Source: Meandrina meandrites
Lineage: Eukaryota > Cnidaria > Anthozoa > Scleractinia > Meandrinidae
Reading direction: 5' to 3'
Length of the DNA: 64,000 nt
Assembly (NCBI GenBank): GCA_963693305.1
Contig: OY855906.1
Location: 18,498,161-18,562,160, forward strand
The notes beneath the pieces were generated by a model. The model had not been told where the DNA came from. It saw only the letters and a list, made by a program, of their open reading frames with translations, and made no database searches. Shown in pieces: positions 1-10,697 of this stretch. How positions within the stretch are numbered: the first letter of the stretch is position 1; each line of letters starts with the position of its first letter. The position numbers and the translations under genes were made by a program.

Positions 1-612
1 GCAGCTGTGGTATGGATAGATTGTAAGTCAATGTTTCATAATATGGAAAAAAGCAAGAACTTGGGTAATTGAGGTAATTTTAACTTTGTTAATTTCTAAG
101 AGACTGTCTTTGAACAGCAACCTCACACTAAATTACAGTAATAATCAAAGGCACTTAAAGCCGTCTCGTGTTACTCTTTTTTCCATATTTTCGTGACACA
201 AGAACATTGGTTGATTTTTACGAAGATCATGAAAACTATATCTGCTATTTCCCACCACCATAATCACTATAAATAGAGCTGAACAGTAAATATCCTGTTA
301 AAACCTGCACCATTATTGTACGTGTTGTAAACAGAAATAATAATTCATTTTCAACTACTTTCCCAAAATCCATCACATTCAATAGTTCCACTGAAGATAA
401 CATGGTAGATATCAAAGCATGCTATTCTTTAAATAGGCAAAATAAAGCTGTTATTCTGATACATCCTATAAATGCACTTATTAAATCTATACGTCAAGAG
501 ACTACAAGACAAGACACTCCAAAGAGATTTTAGAGATTCATTCATCCACTGAGTATGCTAAGCGTGTAGCGTGACATGCACAACAACGTCAACGAAAACT
601 CAACAGGTCTAG

Positions 613-693
613 TCTGAAATGTCAGCTGTCTTCTCTTCCTTCCCGCCCGTCCTCTGAGGGGTAAGGAAGAGAAGATGGCTGACACTTCAGACT
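613..693. repeat. 30-bp-arm inverted repeat (hairpin)
   Basis: Positions 613-642 and 664-693 are reverse complements over 30 bp with about three mismatches, separated by 21 nt. Both arms contain the core CTTCTCTTCCTT/AAGGAAGAGAAG. It would form a stable hairpin in RNA or cruciform in DNA. No function is evident. Confidence 0.75.
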
Positions 694-1560
694 ATCTACA
701 GATCCATCTACTGACACCTTGTTGATAGACGTTTCTGATTTTCAAAGCTAAGAGAACTCATCAAATATAATTTCTCTCTTTCGGTAAAACATTGTATTAT
801 GCGTTTCTAACTAACCTGGTGTATTCTTTTTCTACGCGTTTTCTTGTTGCGTTACAATTAATTTTCATTGATAATCTCATACAATTTAAAGGTTAGAATG
901 TTATTTTAAAAACGTAAAGCTTGCCTGTATTTTACTTGATAGCTGCTGGCTGCAGCTCAAATATATCCAAAATTGAGAAGCGTTAAGCTAATGTAAGTAA
1001 TTTAACAAAAAATAGACTCTTCATCCTAAATACGTAACGTGTAGTCCTCTTTAGAACTTCATTCATCCACTAAAAGGGCTGTTGCCGCCGCTCTATAAAA
1101 GTTGTGTTATATTGTAGCGTGAAATTCACAACAAGATATATGAACCTACATCTAGTATCTCTTGACTTGGGTCAATCTTCGGTGTCAAAAAATATAAAAT
1201 TAATGTTAATTGCTTTGCGTTTCAGATAGACATTTCTGCTTGTCAATCCTAAAAAATCTCATCAAATATAATTTCTCTCTTTTGGTCATACATAATATTA
1301 GTCGTTTCTAACTAACGTGGTGTATTTTTTTTTCTTTAACCTCATCTATTTCAAAATCAAAACATTTCTTACAGCAACAACATTTCTGACAATTCTGACA
1401 AATCTGATCCTATTCATCACTTTTTATTATATTTTTGTAAAATTACACATACAATTAAACAACTACAACCCGCTTCAAAACAATGGAACAAAGCTAAACA
1501 ATGAAATGCAACTGTCAATAAACAGCACTCAGCGCATACTAAAATATATTTCACAAGAAA

Positions 1561-1790
1561 GTTAATACCACAGCCGATGAACGATAAACCATACACAACT
1601 AAAGAGCATGCAACACATACAATAGTATAACATTTTACAAAGCGCCAAATTAAAGTAAAGAAAGTTAATACCATAACCGATAAACGACAAACAACTAAAC
1701 AGCACGCAACACATACAATAATAGTATAACATTTTACAAACCACCAAATTAAAGTAAAGAAAGTTCATCCCACAATCGATAAACATAAAA
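1561..1790. repeat. Tandem repeat, about 100-bp period, 2.3 copies
   Basis: Units start at 1561, 1664 and 1763 (GTTAATACC, GTTAATACC, GTTCATCCC). All share ACATACAATA, AGTATAACATTTTACAAA and CCAAATTAAAGT. The third is partial. The antisense reading frames here are products of the repeat and are not taken as genes. Confidence 0.75.
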
Positions 1791-2476
1791 CACTAAATTT
1801 AAACCGTTTCCAGTGACCCTTAATCTAAAAATTTCTGTTTACTAAATCTAGTATAACAAAAACAACCTACCTCAAACGATACCCAAAAATAAACTCTTAA
1901 ATTGATGACAATTCACTCTGTCCAGTGAAAATTTCTAGTGTACTGTTTCTTACTCCTTTAAACTCAACCACAAACCTTATGTAAGAAATTTCACGAGATA
2001 TTACCCTGATCGAACATCTCCCCCACAGTCAAACAGTACACAATAAAACTACATCTGTTTTTAATTCTCCTCAATAAAATCTGTTAATCACATTCTTCAC
2101 ATTTTGTCGGTATTACAAAGTAAAACCACATTGACACCACCGTGCAACACCCAACATAGTGTACCCACATTTACAATTTACTCTATACCTTGTCACCCGC
2201 CTTAAAAATAAATACCTTAAAACTTTTCTTCGAGGAAAAACACATAATGTACCACAAATTTACCATAAATATATATCCATTGTCTTAACCTTGTTCACTT
2301 GTCACTTCGTGACCACACGTGAGATCTTACACGAAGTACTACTGTAAGCAAAAGCTCCCCACACCAACTTCTCGTGTTACCATGGTAACACGAGACTAAA
2401 ATGAGGCTGAATTACTTATAAAAAGAAACATCTCATGCGACGTATTTTTTTTCAAAATTTCTTTAAAGTGCACCTA

Positions 2477-2874
2477 CCGTAATGATTCGATTTCGCGCCC
2501 ACGGCTCTTATTTGTGACAGGGTGCTTATTCGGGACGGGGCGCTTATTTAATTTTTTGAGAAACAACCAAATGTTCAAAACAAAACTTTAATAAATATTA
2601 AAATAACTAACAATAACAGAAACAGTAACAGTAACAAATAGTTTAAAGATAAGTCACTTTTAAAAGAATTCTTCATTTAAGCAGTAAATATATACATGTA
2701 CAGTAAGGTGAATGTTCATGAGTTTATCTACAGTACCTAACAATATCAAAAACTGTAAGAATGGGGGCGCTTATTGGAATAGGGGCACTTATTTACAAAA
2801 ACACATTCGAATGGGGGTGCTTATTCGGAAGGGGGCGCTTATTGGATGGAGGGCGCTAAATCGAATTATTACGG
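2477..2874. mobile_element. Mariner-like MITE (TA target site)
   Basis: The inverted ends CCGTAATGATTCGATTT (2477 on) and AAATCGAATTATTACGG (ending 2874) match with one difference. Both ends abut a TA dinucleotide (2475-2476, 2875-2876). The interior carries repeated GGGGCGCTTATT-type segments and no transposase. The 398-bp length fits a Tc1/mariner-type MITE. Confidence 0.65.
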
Positions 2875-2876
2875 TA

Positions 2877-5800
2877 ACACCAAAATTTGTTTTTGCCAAA
2901 AAAAAATTATTGGACTGAGTAAAGTGTTTTGGCACAAAATTTTTTTGATATGGTTTAACTCTCAATTTTCTATGTCCTGTTGAAGTCAGGTTTTTGTGGT
3001 TTGCAACCACGCTAATGGAAGTCTGGCAAGAGTAAGCTTGTGCTGTCAAATCGAGAACAATGCTTGATAGCTCTCTTTGATTCCCTTTTGTAACCTTGGC
3101 ATTCCGAGATTTTCTGCAACAAAATTTTTATGATTTGGGCACTGTAGCCACCTCCGTTCAATTGAAACTGACAATGTCTTTCTCTTTGACTGATTCTTAG
3201 AAGAGCTTTGACTGGGAGTAGTAGGAAAATAATTTTATTACTGCTGAGAAAGCACAGTGATAGAAGCAGGACAGAATGCACTTGCATTTATCACATTATT
3301 TTTCTGTTTACCAATGGCCATGTTTTCAAAGCTTCAGCTGAATCTACTAAATAAGATTCTAGGCCGAGTCAAATCTCCCAGTCTTGACACTGGTTTTACT
3401 GTTCAGAAGATGTTTTTATGGGCACGGGGTGAATAACTCTTCTATCGACCTGAAATAAGAGACAGTGCATGGACTAAAAATGATTCAAGCCGCTAATGTC
3501 TAATGCGGCTTTGTTACACTTTTACTATAATTAATGCTTGAATTCACTATTTTAGAAAATCACTGCACTTAATCAAGTTAATTTAAATGAAGAGTTGCCA
3601 AATGATTGCATGAAATGATGCACATGAAGTGAATTGTGGCATGAATGTTTTGAAGCTCAGCGCTCGTGTCATGATGTGCATTAGTTGTTCGGTGGGGGTA
3701 TACTAATTGCGGGACTCAAAATACTCGCAGACTACAACTCCTCTAATATCTAATATCTACAGCTATTTTGAGAAAGGTTGGAAAAAGGCACACAAGTGCA
3801 CTTGAGATGACCGAAATGTAGTATGGGTAGAAGCAGAGAGCTACTGCATGTGCTGAATACTAATTTGAAATAACTACATCATAAATGCGAATTTGCATGT
3901 ATTTTTTCTCTTCAGACAGGTCAACAAGATATGATTGTCCTGCTGGATTTTAGAAGAATATTCCTAAATCAAAGACATGAGACAGTGGAAATATAGCTAC
4001 GGATAAAGCCCTTCTGAGAGGAAAGCAAATTCTCCATGATTGTGCAAAAATACAAACTTGTACATTTGCTCTAGGCCAATATGCAAAATTCCAGTGAATA
4101 CGCCGACCACCTTTCAGTCTTGTCACATGCACTTTGGTGCTTTTTTTCTGACAACCTTCCCTGAAATAGTTGTATATACAATGAGATTTCAAAGTGGAGA
4201 CTTGATCAACAGGGATTTGGTTTATTTTTATTGAACGACTTGCAGATAAATTAGACAATCTCTTTCAAACGAATTGATGAAAATACTGTTTTTATCAAAT
4301 TCAAGGTAAGTTTGTTGGCCACAAGCCAAGACGGTCCCTACAGAGCATTATTTTCTTGAGATCATTATTTATTTCCTGATTAGTAGAGCTACGTATATGT
4401 CCCTTGGAAGAAACTTATCGATTATTTTTACATCTATTTTGCAGAATGCAAAATAGGTGTTAAGTGAGTGAGCGAACTCGCTAGCTTGGTTGATTCTTTG
4501 GTCGTTTGTTTTTTCTTCCTTCCTGCCTGGGGTTGTAGACTTCTGTTTGTAATCCCGCTGATCGATGCATAACTTAACTTGATGATGAAATTTGAAAAAT
4601 GTCTTCAAATGTGCAACAAAGGAAAGGAAGGAAAGATAAAAGCATTGGAGCAGGTAGGGCTAGAATAAAACACTAAAACAGAACTGCTGGAGTTTACACA
4701 AGTTGAAACACACCAAGCATATGTGAAGCAGGGAAGTAATTTATGGACAAGAGTCTTGAATTGACCTGAAGTTTATTGTCATCAAAATCCAAGATCCTAT
4801 GGTAAACTGAAATAATCGATACAAAGGAAACACTAAGCTTAACCTAAATAATCAAACCTAACATTCCAGTGGGAATTTACTGCCCCAAGAACAAAATTGA
4901 TTTGTGCATTTGGCTTTAAAAATGCAAATACTTATTTCCACATCACAAAGGTCATTAGAGAAAGAAAATTATTTCAGGTTTTATGGGATTGTGCATAAGT
5001 CATACTTTCGATTGTCGGTAATCAAATACCTTTCAATAACTTTCACCATTCCTAGACCTGTTTCATTGAATATTGTTTTTATTAAAACGTTCTACTCTTC
5101 TTGAATAGGGCATACAAAGTCTTTTGTTATGTAAGCGTCTGTGTGCACAGTGGAGTGTTTTATTTTACCTCATTTTGACCAGACAAGGTTTTTGTCCTCC
5201 TGGCTAATGAAGCACACTATGATCAGTATTGTTCATACGGCCATTATTTTTCCAATGCGATGAATTGCATGAAACTTTATTGAGGTGGTGTGCAGTGCCT
5301 AATCTCTCTGTAAGATGTCGTAAATCAGAACCCTGCAATCCTTCTCCTCTGTTTCTTTAATGTTGTTGAATGAAATTTTCAGGTCTTGTTTACTGCTGTA
5401 GTTTGTTATTATTTCGGTATTCACTTTAAGGTGTTAGTCTAGATCAGAAATTCTCTTATTTGCGGCTTCAATGCTGTTTGCATTTGCCACGGGTAGGTTC
5501 TTAATGGATTCTTTCAGGTAATACTCAAGCTTCTCTTTACCTACTTGATAGTGTCTTTCACGGCATCAAGGTCTTCGTTAAATTTGTGTCAAAGTTTGTC
5601 CATATCTTCATGGATTTTAGCAAAGCCTTCTGACACAGCTGTCTTGAGGCAGTTGATAGAGTCTTTCAGTTATTGTAAGCTATCCAATGAAGTTGTTTTC
5701 TTCTTAGATTGATGGGCTTGAGCCTTTCTTGGTGCATTTTCTTCCTCCACTCATCGTTTTAAAGAGTGCATACCTTAAAAAACTGTCTTTCTTAATCCAA

Positions 5801-5955
5801 ATTCCATTTATCAGTCACATTTTGACAAGAATAGAAACCATTTCAGCACAGCATTATTCGAAGCAGCCGTTCACCATGATGCCAGGCCCAGTCTCTTAAA
5901 AGGGAGAGATAACATAAGGAACATGATACATGCACTTATGCGCACAAACATAAAC
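2877..5955. other. Long stretch with no recognised gene
   Basis: AT-rich sequence with scattered short frames of at most about 100 codons. None shows a recognisable domain, codon pattern or start context. No tRNA, rRNA or clear transposon ends were found. Confidence 0.5.
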
Positions 5956-5959
5956 ATTA

Positions 5960-6593
5960 AAGGAGAAGTTCACTCCAGAATGGCCATTTATTTTCTTTGC
6001 GCCAATAAAAAGGTTATACAAAAATATGTTATTCACCAAAATTTCAGCTTCCAACGAGCGCTAAATCCCTACGAAATCTTTCTCTAAAGTAGCCCAAAAT
6101 TCGACAACTGAACGCCGCCATCTTGGAGCTAGTAATGTATGCGTGACGTCAAGGAGTTCAGCCTGAAGTTTAGCGGGAAAATTTAAATACTTCAAACTCC
6201 TTGTTTCTTTGAAGTGGCTTTTGTTTGTCAAAATGCCTGTCTGAAAGGAAAGAAAGGTGAAAGGGTTTTTTGTATCTTTTGAAGCTCTGTTTGAGAAACA
6301 TGGAGCTGCACAAACAGGCATTTTGACAAACAAAAGCCACTTCAAAGAAACAAGGAGTTTCGAGTATTTAAATTTTCCCGCTAAAGTTCAGGCTGAACTC
6401 TTTGACGTCACGCATACATTACTAGCTCCAAGATGGCGGCGTTCAGTTGTCGAATTTTGGGCTACTTTAGAGAAAGATTTCGTAGGGATTTAGCGCTCGT
6501 TGGAAGCTGAAATTTTGGTGAATAACATATTTTTGTAGAAACTTTTTATTGGCGTAAAGAAAATAAATGGCCATTCTGGAGTGAACTTCTCCT
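5960..6593. mobile_element. Foldback MITE with about 300-bp inverted arms, TTAA target site
   Basis: The two halves are near-perfect reverse complements. AGGAGAAGTTCACTCC opens at 5960 and GGAGTGAACTTCTCCT closes at 6593, with a short loop near 6250-6310. TTAA flanks both sides (5956-5959, 6594-6597). Both arms contain TGACGTCA-like and AAGATGGCGGCG motifs. The reading frames at 6061-6345 (minus) and 6257-6493 (plus) are the same repeat read twice and are not genes. Confidence 0.8.
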
Positions 6594-6597
6594 TTAA

Positions 6598-7707
6598 AAC
6601 GCTCAAGCCTGGTTCTCATTTTCCATTGACATGCCTGTGACATAGTCGCCAGCAATGCCTGGGATACCGTTACGGGAAATGTGAACATTTATTGCCATAT
6701 TATCCATCCCAGGAATCGACCACCAGCTTGCCTGCAAGGTTGAGCTGAGTTCAACTTGTCAGAGAAACTGGTTAATGGTGAATAACATTTGAACATCATT
6801 GGTGGTGGTTGGCAACAAAATGTATTATGTAATAACTTGATTTATGAATTAGTTACCATATTTACCCATGTGCTATGCCCCTCCCTCCCCAATGTATAAT
6901 ATGCACCCTAATTTTGGAGTTTCTTTTGATGAAGAAATGAACATAAGAAAAAAGAAAGTGTACAAGCAAACAAACAAACAAAATAGTATGAAATGGATTT
7001 ATTTTGTCACCTTACTGAGTAATTACAACAATGTTTATTACCTTACATGCTACCAGCACTTGAAAACAAAACATTGATCTCAGAAGGTGTGCAAAGCCAC
7101 CTGTAGTGAAAGCAAACACAAATTTTCCTAGTTAAACAACGGTTATCATAACTACAAGTCTCTTTCTTGTATGGAGTTCTGAAAATATTCTCTGTTTTTG
7201 TATATTTTATTTTATTTTCTACTCATGCAACTATGTCTTGTGTTTACTAAAGTCTTTAAAATCAAAAAAAAAAAAAACAGAAAAAAAACCTCTGTACCAA
7301 ACAGTTCTCTTCCAGCATTAGGGTATCTTCTTTCCTCGGAGAGGCCAATGATTCATGATTGTAAATATTGATTATTACAGGCAATGTGATATGAGGGAGG
7401 AAACATTTCCTACCAGATATATTGAATATGAGACTGCTTGCTACTTAATCTGGAGATGGATTCAATTCCTTTTAGATGATGAATGACTTATGGTAGTTCA
7501 TGTGCTCAAACATCATGCATGAGGGTCCTTCGATGTGAAAGGACTTTGTCTTCTGAGAAATTATGTTCATCTCTGGCTCGGCATCATCTTTGTCATGCTA
7601 TGGACTTCATATTTTTTTCTCTGGAATAATGAGGAAGTTTGTAATGCCACTGACTGTGGGTCTCGAGTGTTGTAGCACATTGCTTCTCCCATGGTGGTTG
7701 GAAAGGT
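6598..7707. other. No gene seen; Maverick pre-insertion flank
   Basis: Non-coding sequence with an A-rich tract (about 7262-7290). It ends at GTATAG (7708-7713), the left copy of the Maverick target duplication. No features beyond low-complexity sequence were recognised. Confidence 0.5.
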
Positions 7708-7713
7708 GTATAG
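7708..7713. repeat. Maverick target-site duplication, left copy (GTATAG)
   Basis: GTATAG immediately precedes the left TIR and is repeated exactly at 33254-33259 after the right TIR. A 6-bp duplication is typical of Maverick integrase. Confidence 0.95.
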
Positions 7714-7920
7714 AGTAGTAAAGCCCCTTGGTTTAAGACCCGTCCAATAAGAGAAGAGTATTTTAGGCGACAGCCAATCATAAGGCCGGATTTGGGTCAC
7801 GTGACCTGACGTCATCATAAGTCACATGACCTGTGACGTCATATTTGCACTTTTTGACTGGGTTTAGGCCAGAACCAATCAGAGGAGTCAGAGAAGACAC
7901 GTGATCATTTGATTGACAAG
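7714..7920 (+). repeat. Maverick left terminal inverted repeat
   Basis: The 207 bp match the reverse complement of 33047-33253 with two substitutions (both G versus C). It carries two CACGTG E-boxes, two TGACGTCA (CRE/ATF) palindromes and two CCAAT motifs, so it may double as a promoter or enhancer. Weaker similarity, such as GACAAGTCCGG and CGCATGCGTA, continues inward to about 8015. Confidence 0.95.
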
Positions 7921-8022
7921 TTTTTAATGATTGACAGGTTTGTAAATACCCCAGGGGTTTTTTGACAACAAGACCGGGGGTCCTGCACGACAAGTCCGGT
8001 CTCACGCATGCGTAGTGAAACT

Positions 8023-8065
8023 GTGGGACTCAACTCCAATCAATACAATTGGAGTTGAGTCCCAC
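8023..8065. repeat. Perfect 18-bp hairpin inside the left TIR
   Basis: GTGGGACTCAACTCCAAT (8023-8040) and its exact reverse complement (8048-8065) flank a 7-nt loop. It lies about 100 bp inward of the TIR edge, mirroring a hairpin at the right end. The rest of 7921-8156 is non-coding subterminal sequence with two CGCATGCG palindromes. Confidence 0.85.
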
Positions 8066-8156
8066 GTGATATGATGTTCCTGGGGTTTGTTTATATATGT
8101 GTATCCAAGTCAAAGTTCTTATCCATGTGGTACTTTTTTTGACGCATGCGCAGTGT

Positions 8157-8465
8157 TCAATGTTCATCGACTTCGTCGATGCCTTGCAGTGGATGACCGT
8201 GAACATCACGGAAAGGTGGTTTTCTGGTACCGAAAAATCGCTCTTTGGCTATTTTCTTTGCTGAGGGGGGTTTGTGTTTGGTTGCCATGTTGTTTTTTAA
8301 CCACTGTAGTTGCTGTTCTATCTTCTTGAGCTCTTGTTTGATCTTTTGAAGCTCCTTCGGTGGATCCTCCGTTTCGAATAGTTCTGTGTAGCTGGGGGGT
8401 TGTTGCTCAGGTAATGTTACTGCGATGATTTTTGGTTGCGGTGGATTGGGTAACAAGTTTCCCAT
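8157..8465 (-). CDS. Small PPxY-motif, MGN-leading coiled-coil protein
   Basis: A 102-aa protein if the ATG at 8465 is used; the frame is open a little further upstream but only through a TTG. It begins MGNLLPNPP, so glycine 2 is exposed, although proline at position 6 makes myristoylation uncertain. PPSY at about residue 25 is a PPxY late-domain motif, known in several viral structural proteins as a ligand for Nedd4-type WW domains. A Lys/Glu/Gln-rich coiled coil follows (about residues 36-60) and then a basic tail. It is the leftmost gene, just inside the TIR hairpin, and is followed upstream by 8511-8756. Function is unknown; a virion or membrane-associated accessory role is an inference. 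Confidence 0.6.
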   Translation of the reverse strand: MGNLLPNPPQPKIIAVTLPEQQPPSYTELFETEDPPKELQKIKQELKKIEQQLQWLKNNMATKHKPPSAKKIAKERFFGTRKPPFRDVHGHPLQGIDEVDEH

Positions 8466-8510
8466 GATCAAAACACTTCACTGATGGTCTGTAGTATTTG
8501 TTGGTGTTCT

Positions 8511-8756
8511 TCAAAGGTTGTTTCCAAGTATTTTTTTACGTGAAATGTGTACACGTTTCTTCTTGTTTAAAAAGTGTTGGAGATCGTCCCTTTGATTTTT
8601 CAATTTCTGTTGATTATTTCTGATGGCTTCTAGTACGGCTTGTCTGTTTGGTTGATTTTGTAGTTTTTTTTCTATCCTTAGGTACTCGTCTGAATACTTT
8701 TGGATGATTTCTGAAATTTCCTCGTGGTAGGTCTGGATGGATCGCGAGATGGGCAT
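8511..8756 (-). CDS. Small coiled-coil protein
   Basis: An 81-aa protein rich in Gln, Asn, Lys and Glu, with heptad-like spacing over most of its length (about residues 8-66) and a basic end. No family was recognised. A TATA box on this strand (CTATAAATAG, 8794-8785) lies 29 nt upstream of the ATG. It is therefore the first gene of a two-gene minus-strand unit (8756-8157) driven by the left divergent promoter. Confidence 0.6.
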   Translation of the reverse strand: MPISRSIQTYHEEISEIIQKYSDEYLRIEKKLQNQPNRQAVLEAIRNNQQKLKNQRDDLQHFLNKKKRVHISRKKILGNNL

Positions 8757-8925
8757 GGTAATGAGAAGTGAATAGACTTCGCTGCTATTTATAGCCTGTT
8801 TTGTGTCATGTGACCTATGAAAAGGGGGGATACCCCCCCCATCCCCTCTGTTCTTCTTTTGTCACGTGATGGGTCTTTTTTGTATATAAAGAGCGCGATT
8901 TATTTCGTTTTCTCCGTTTTGCAAA
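8757..8925. promoter_or_regulatory. Left divergent promoter with two TATA boxes and kappaB-like element
   Basis: Minus-strand TATA at 8794-8785 and plus-strand TATATAAA at 8883-8890 face outward. Between them lie a G6-AT-A-C-run element (8819-8847) and a CACGTG E-box (about 8862). GGGATACCCC at 8827-8836 fits the kappaB consensus GGGRNWYYCC on both strands. An almost identical 28-bp block occurs in the promoter at 23203-23230. Confidence 0.75.
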
Positions 8926-9398
8926 ATGACTTTGCGTCGTAGTTTGAGGTTACAGGGTTTAGCGCCTGAGTTTGATGTATTTCAGGATCGTTGTTTTGTC
9001 TGCCTCCTCTGGTTGGATATCGACAACCTGTTACAGGCTACTCGATTGGAGTGTTGCGGTAAATTTCTCCATAAGCGCTGTGCTGAGATGTTGTCTGGAA
9101 CTAGGACTTGCGGTCATTGTAAAAGACCTAAAGAAGCTGCGAGTGTGTCTGGTCCACACTGGACGTTTGCCCTTGACCGTATTCAACATTTCCGTGATAA
9201 CCCAGAGGAAATGTATAACTTTCACTCGCCCGAGTCATATTCTTTCAGGGTGGTGAGTATTGTTTGTTGGTCTGCTTGAGTTGGGATTGTTTGTTGTTCT
9301 GATGGCTTTGTTGTTGTTTTTTTCAGTTACAGCATCCGTTTCATCCTGACTTGTGGAGTCAACTCTTAGTCATTGCCGAGCAAATGATCTTAAGATGA
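8926..9398 (+). CDS. RING-finger protein, two exons (8926-9252, 9327-9398)
   Basis: Exon 1 encodes a RING-like zinc-binding pattern: CFVC, then ECC, FLHKRC and CGHC (about residues 23-66). The C-x2-C, C, H-x2-C, C-x2-C spacing is typical of RING E3 ubiquitin ligases. A strong donor (GTGAGT at 9253) and acceptor (TTTTTTTCAG ending 9326) define a 74-nt intron in phase 0. Exon 2 reads to a TGA at 9396-9398. The same frame stays open beyond it to 9701, so the TGA may be a premature stop. TATATAAA lies 36 nt upstream of the ATG. Likely an early host-manipulation gene; the E3 role is inferred from the motif only. Confidence 0.7.
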
Positions 9399-9701
9399 AT
9401 CACTAACCGCGATCAGTGCGTCATCAAAGGATTGGTAGGGAGTCACGAAGAACTGGATGCCACCGATGAATTGCTCTTGGAGGAAATATTGGGTGCGTTC
9501 CTTAAGAGAGTTTTGTCGGAAGAATTGTATCCGAATATTATATTTGATTTGGATTACATACTTGACATGTCTGAAGGAGACGACGAAATAAGATTTTTTG
9601 GTGTATTTTTCGTTCGTTATCGTCGATATGGTGCTGCTAATACTGTTGTTGTTAATGCAGAAGTTGAATACGACGAGGAACATTCTGATTTTGAACTTTG
9701 A
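9399..9701 (+). pseudogene. Acidic continuation of RING exon 2 beyond an in-frame TGA
   Basis: The exon-2 frame continues after the TGA (9396-9398) for another 100 codons to a TGA at 9699-9701. The protein is acidic, with EELDATDELLLEE and an SEGDDE stretch, and ends in DEEHSDFEL. The composition and length look coding. I read it as the natural C-terminal part of the RING protein cut off by a point nonsense, or as an alternative exon. The only in-frame start is a TTG, which is unlikely to be used. Confidence 0.5.
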
Positions 9702-9715
9702 TTGTTTTTTTTTAG

Positions 9716-9894
9716 AATGGAATGTCACCCAACTGTTGGACATCCAAGTACCGTTGTTGCGATTTGAGTTAATGTATTGTTATGGACCTGGACTGATTAA
9801 TGATTGGTACCCTAGATGGGAGTCGCAAGATTTACGATTTGTAAAGACCGATTATTATTATTTTCGTGATTTGTTCTGGATTCGCGGAGAATAA
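9716..9894 (+). CDS. Third exon candidate of the left-arm gene
   Basis: A strong acceptor (TTTTTTTTTAG, ending 9715) is followed by a frame of about 59 codons rich in aromatics (for example YYYFRDLFWIRGE at the end) that closes with TAA at 9892-9894. No matching strong donor in the right phase was found in exon 2, so how it joins is unclear. It may be an alternative terminal exon of the 8926 gene, as in the array at 23398. No family was recognised. Confidence 0.45.
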
Positions 9895-9936
9895 GAGACA
9901 GACGCAAAGTTTCAAAGTTTCAAAGTTTTAATGTTC

Positions 9937-9942
9937 AATAAA
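9937..9942 (+). terminator. Poly(A) signal AATAAA for left-arm plus-strand genes
   Basis: AATAAA lies 43 nt after the last stop codon (9894), preceded by three CAAAGTTT repeats. Confidence 0.7.
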
Positions 9943-9958
9943 GTTTAACATGAATGAA

Positions 9959-10303
9959 TCAAAGTTTGAGTTTTTTCTTGGCTTGCATGATCTTCTTCAC
10001 CACTTTTTCAGTCTTTGTTTTTTTCCCCGGTAGCCTGTCGATAGCCTTGATCATCTTGTCGTCCGCTTTCCACTTGTCTTGTAGATTCTTGGCGCGACTT
10101 TAATCGATGTCGTGTCGTTTGGCAATGCGATCTAATCGATTGATACCCGGATCACCACGCTTCAATCGCTTTTCCAACTTTGTACCAGGTCCCATGTACT
10201 GATAACCCGGCCAATGAAACTCTATGCCGGTTTTTGCCAACCATTTCTGAATGTCGAATTGACCCCCTCGCTGCTTTCGTTTTCTACCTCTTTTCTTTGG
10301 CAT
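9959..10303 (-). pseudogene. Parvovirus-type phospholipase A2 domain protein, truncated by a stop
   Basis: Starting at the ATG at 10303 the protein has a basic leader, an RGG|Q processing-like site, then WPGYQYMGPGTKLEKRL and HD at the catalytic position. These are the Ca-binding GPG loop and HD motif of virion PLA2 domains, known from parvovirus VP1 and reported in adintoviruses, where they open endosomal membranes. A TAA at 10100-10102 interrupts the frame exactly where the HDxxY tyrosine is expected. The same frame continues to a TGA at 9959-9961 with a Lys-rich tail. It overlaps the upstream gene by 20 nt. The enzyme is probably inactive in this copy. Confidence 0.75.
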
Positions 10304-10697
10304 TTGTTTTCCTTCTGAGTCGTCCTTCTCTACTCCAATCTTCCCATCCAGGGAGAGGTTGTAACTTTTCCACTTCGGTTTTTTTTTTCGTCTGTTTTTT
10401 CTTGACCTTGGGTGTTGGTTCAACTGACTTTTCAGGTTCGGTTTTACTGCTTTTAACAGTTTGCTGGGTTTCTCCTCTACGTATCTTTTTGATGTAGACA
10501 CTAGTTTCGCGAGCCACGGGTTTCATTTTTGCTACAGCTATTCCATCTGGAATGTAGGGTGCCCTTGTCAACACATGCGTTTCGGCAGCTAATCTAGCAG
10601 CTTTGTTCAACAGAGCATTGTCTGTGATTTCCCCTTTATAGTATCTAACCAACTGTTCCATTTCTTTGGGATCTACCATTAAAAGCTCTCTGGCCAT
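10284..10697 (-). CDS. Small basic-tailed conserved protein, function unknown
   Basis: A 137-aa protein with an ordered-looking N-terminal half (about residues 8-60, helical, ending APYIPDGIAV) and a very Lys/Arg/Thr-rich, probably disordered C-terminal half. It overlaps the gene before it by 19 nt and the PLA2 gene after it by 20 nt, so it belongs to the packed minus-strand block. The tail suggests DNA or core binding. I do not recognise the family. Confidence 0.65.
   Translation of the reverse strand: MARELLMVDPKEMEQLVRYYKGEITDNALLNKAARLAAETHVLTRAPYIPDGIAVAKMKPVARETSVYIKKIRRGETQQTVKSSKTEPEKSVEPTPKVKKKQTKKKTEVEKLQPLPGWEDWSREGRLRRKTNAKEKR

Larger units (their letters stand above)
163..2396. 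mobile_element. Candidate non-autonomous DNA element with 12-bp inverted ends
   Basis: GTCTCGTGTTAC at 163-174 is matched in reverse complement by GTAACACGAGAC at 2385-2396. The right end sits in a perfect 24-bp palindrome (2371-2394, centre CCATGG). The interior is AT-rich and internally repetitive, as in MITE-like elements. No convincing target-site duplication flanks it, so the two ends may belong to different copies. Low certainty. Confidence 0.3.
1..2476. other. AT-rich left flank with repeats, no gene
   Basis: I see no coding gene here. The reading frames are short, AT-driven and lack recognisable domains. The stretch is made of repeats, listed separately: a possible TIR-bounded unit, a hairpin, a tandem array and a pair of diverged 110-bp copies (about 722-836 and 1223-1330, both containing CATCAAATATAATTTCTCTC). 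Confidence 0.6.

Noticed and set aside
9598..9715. N-terminal half of the frame 9598-9894
   Set aside because: This hydrophobic stretch is the out-of-frame shadow of the acidic exon 9399-9701; only the part after the acceptor at 9715 looks coding.
10304..10501. Upstream extension of the PLA2 frame to 10501
   Set aside because: This part overlaps the better-supported 10284-10697 gene in another frame; the ATG at 10303 gives a compact basic leader plus PLA2.
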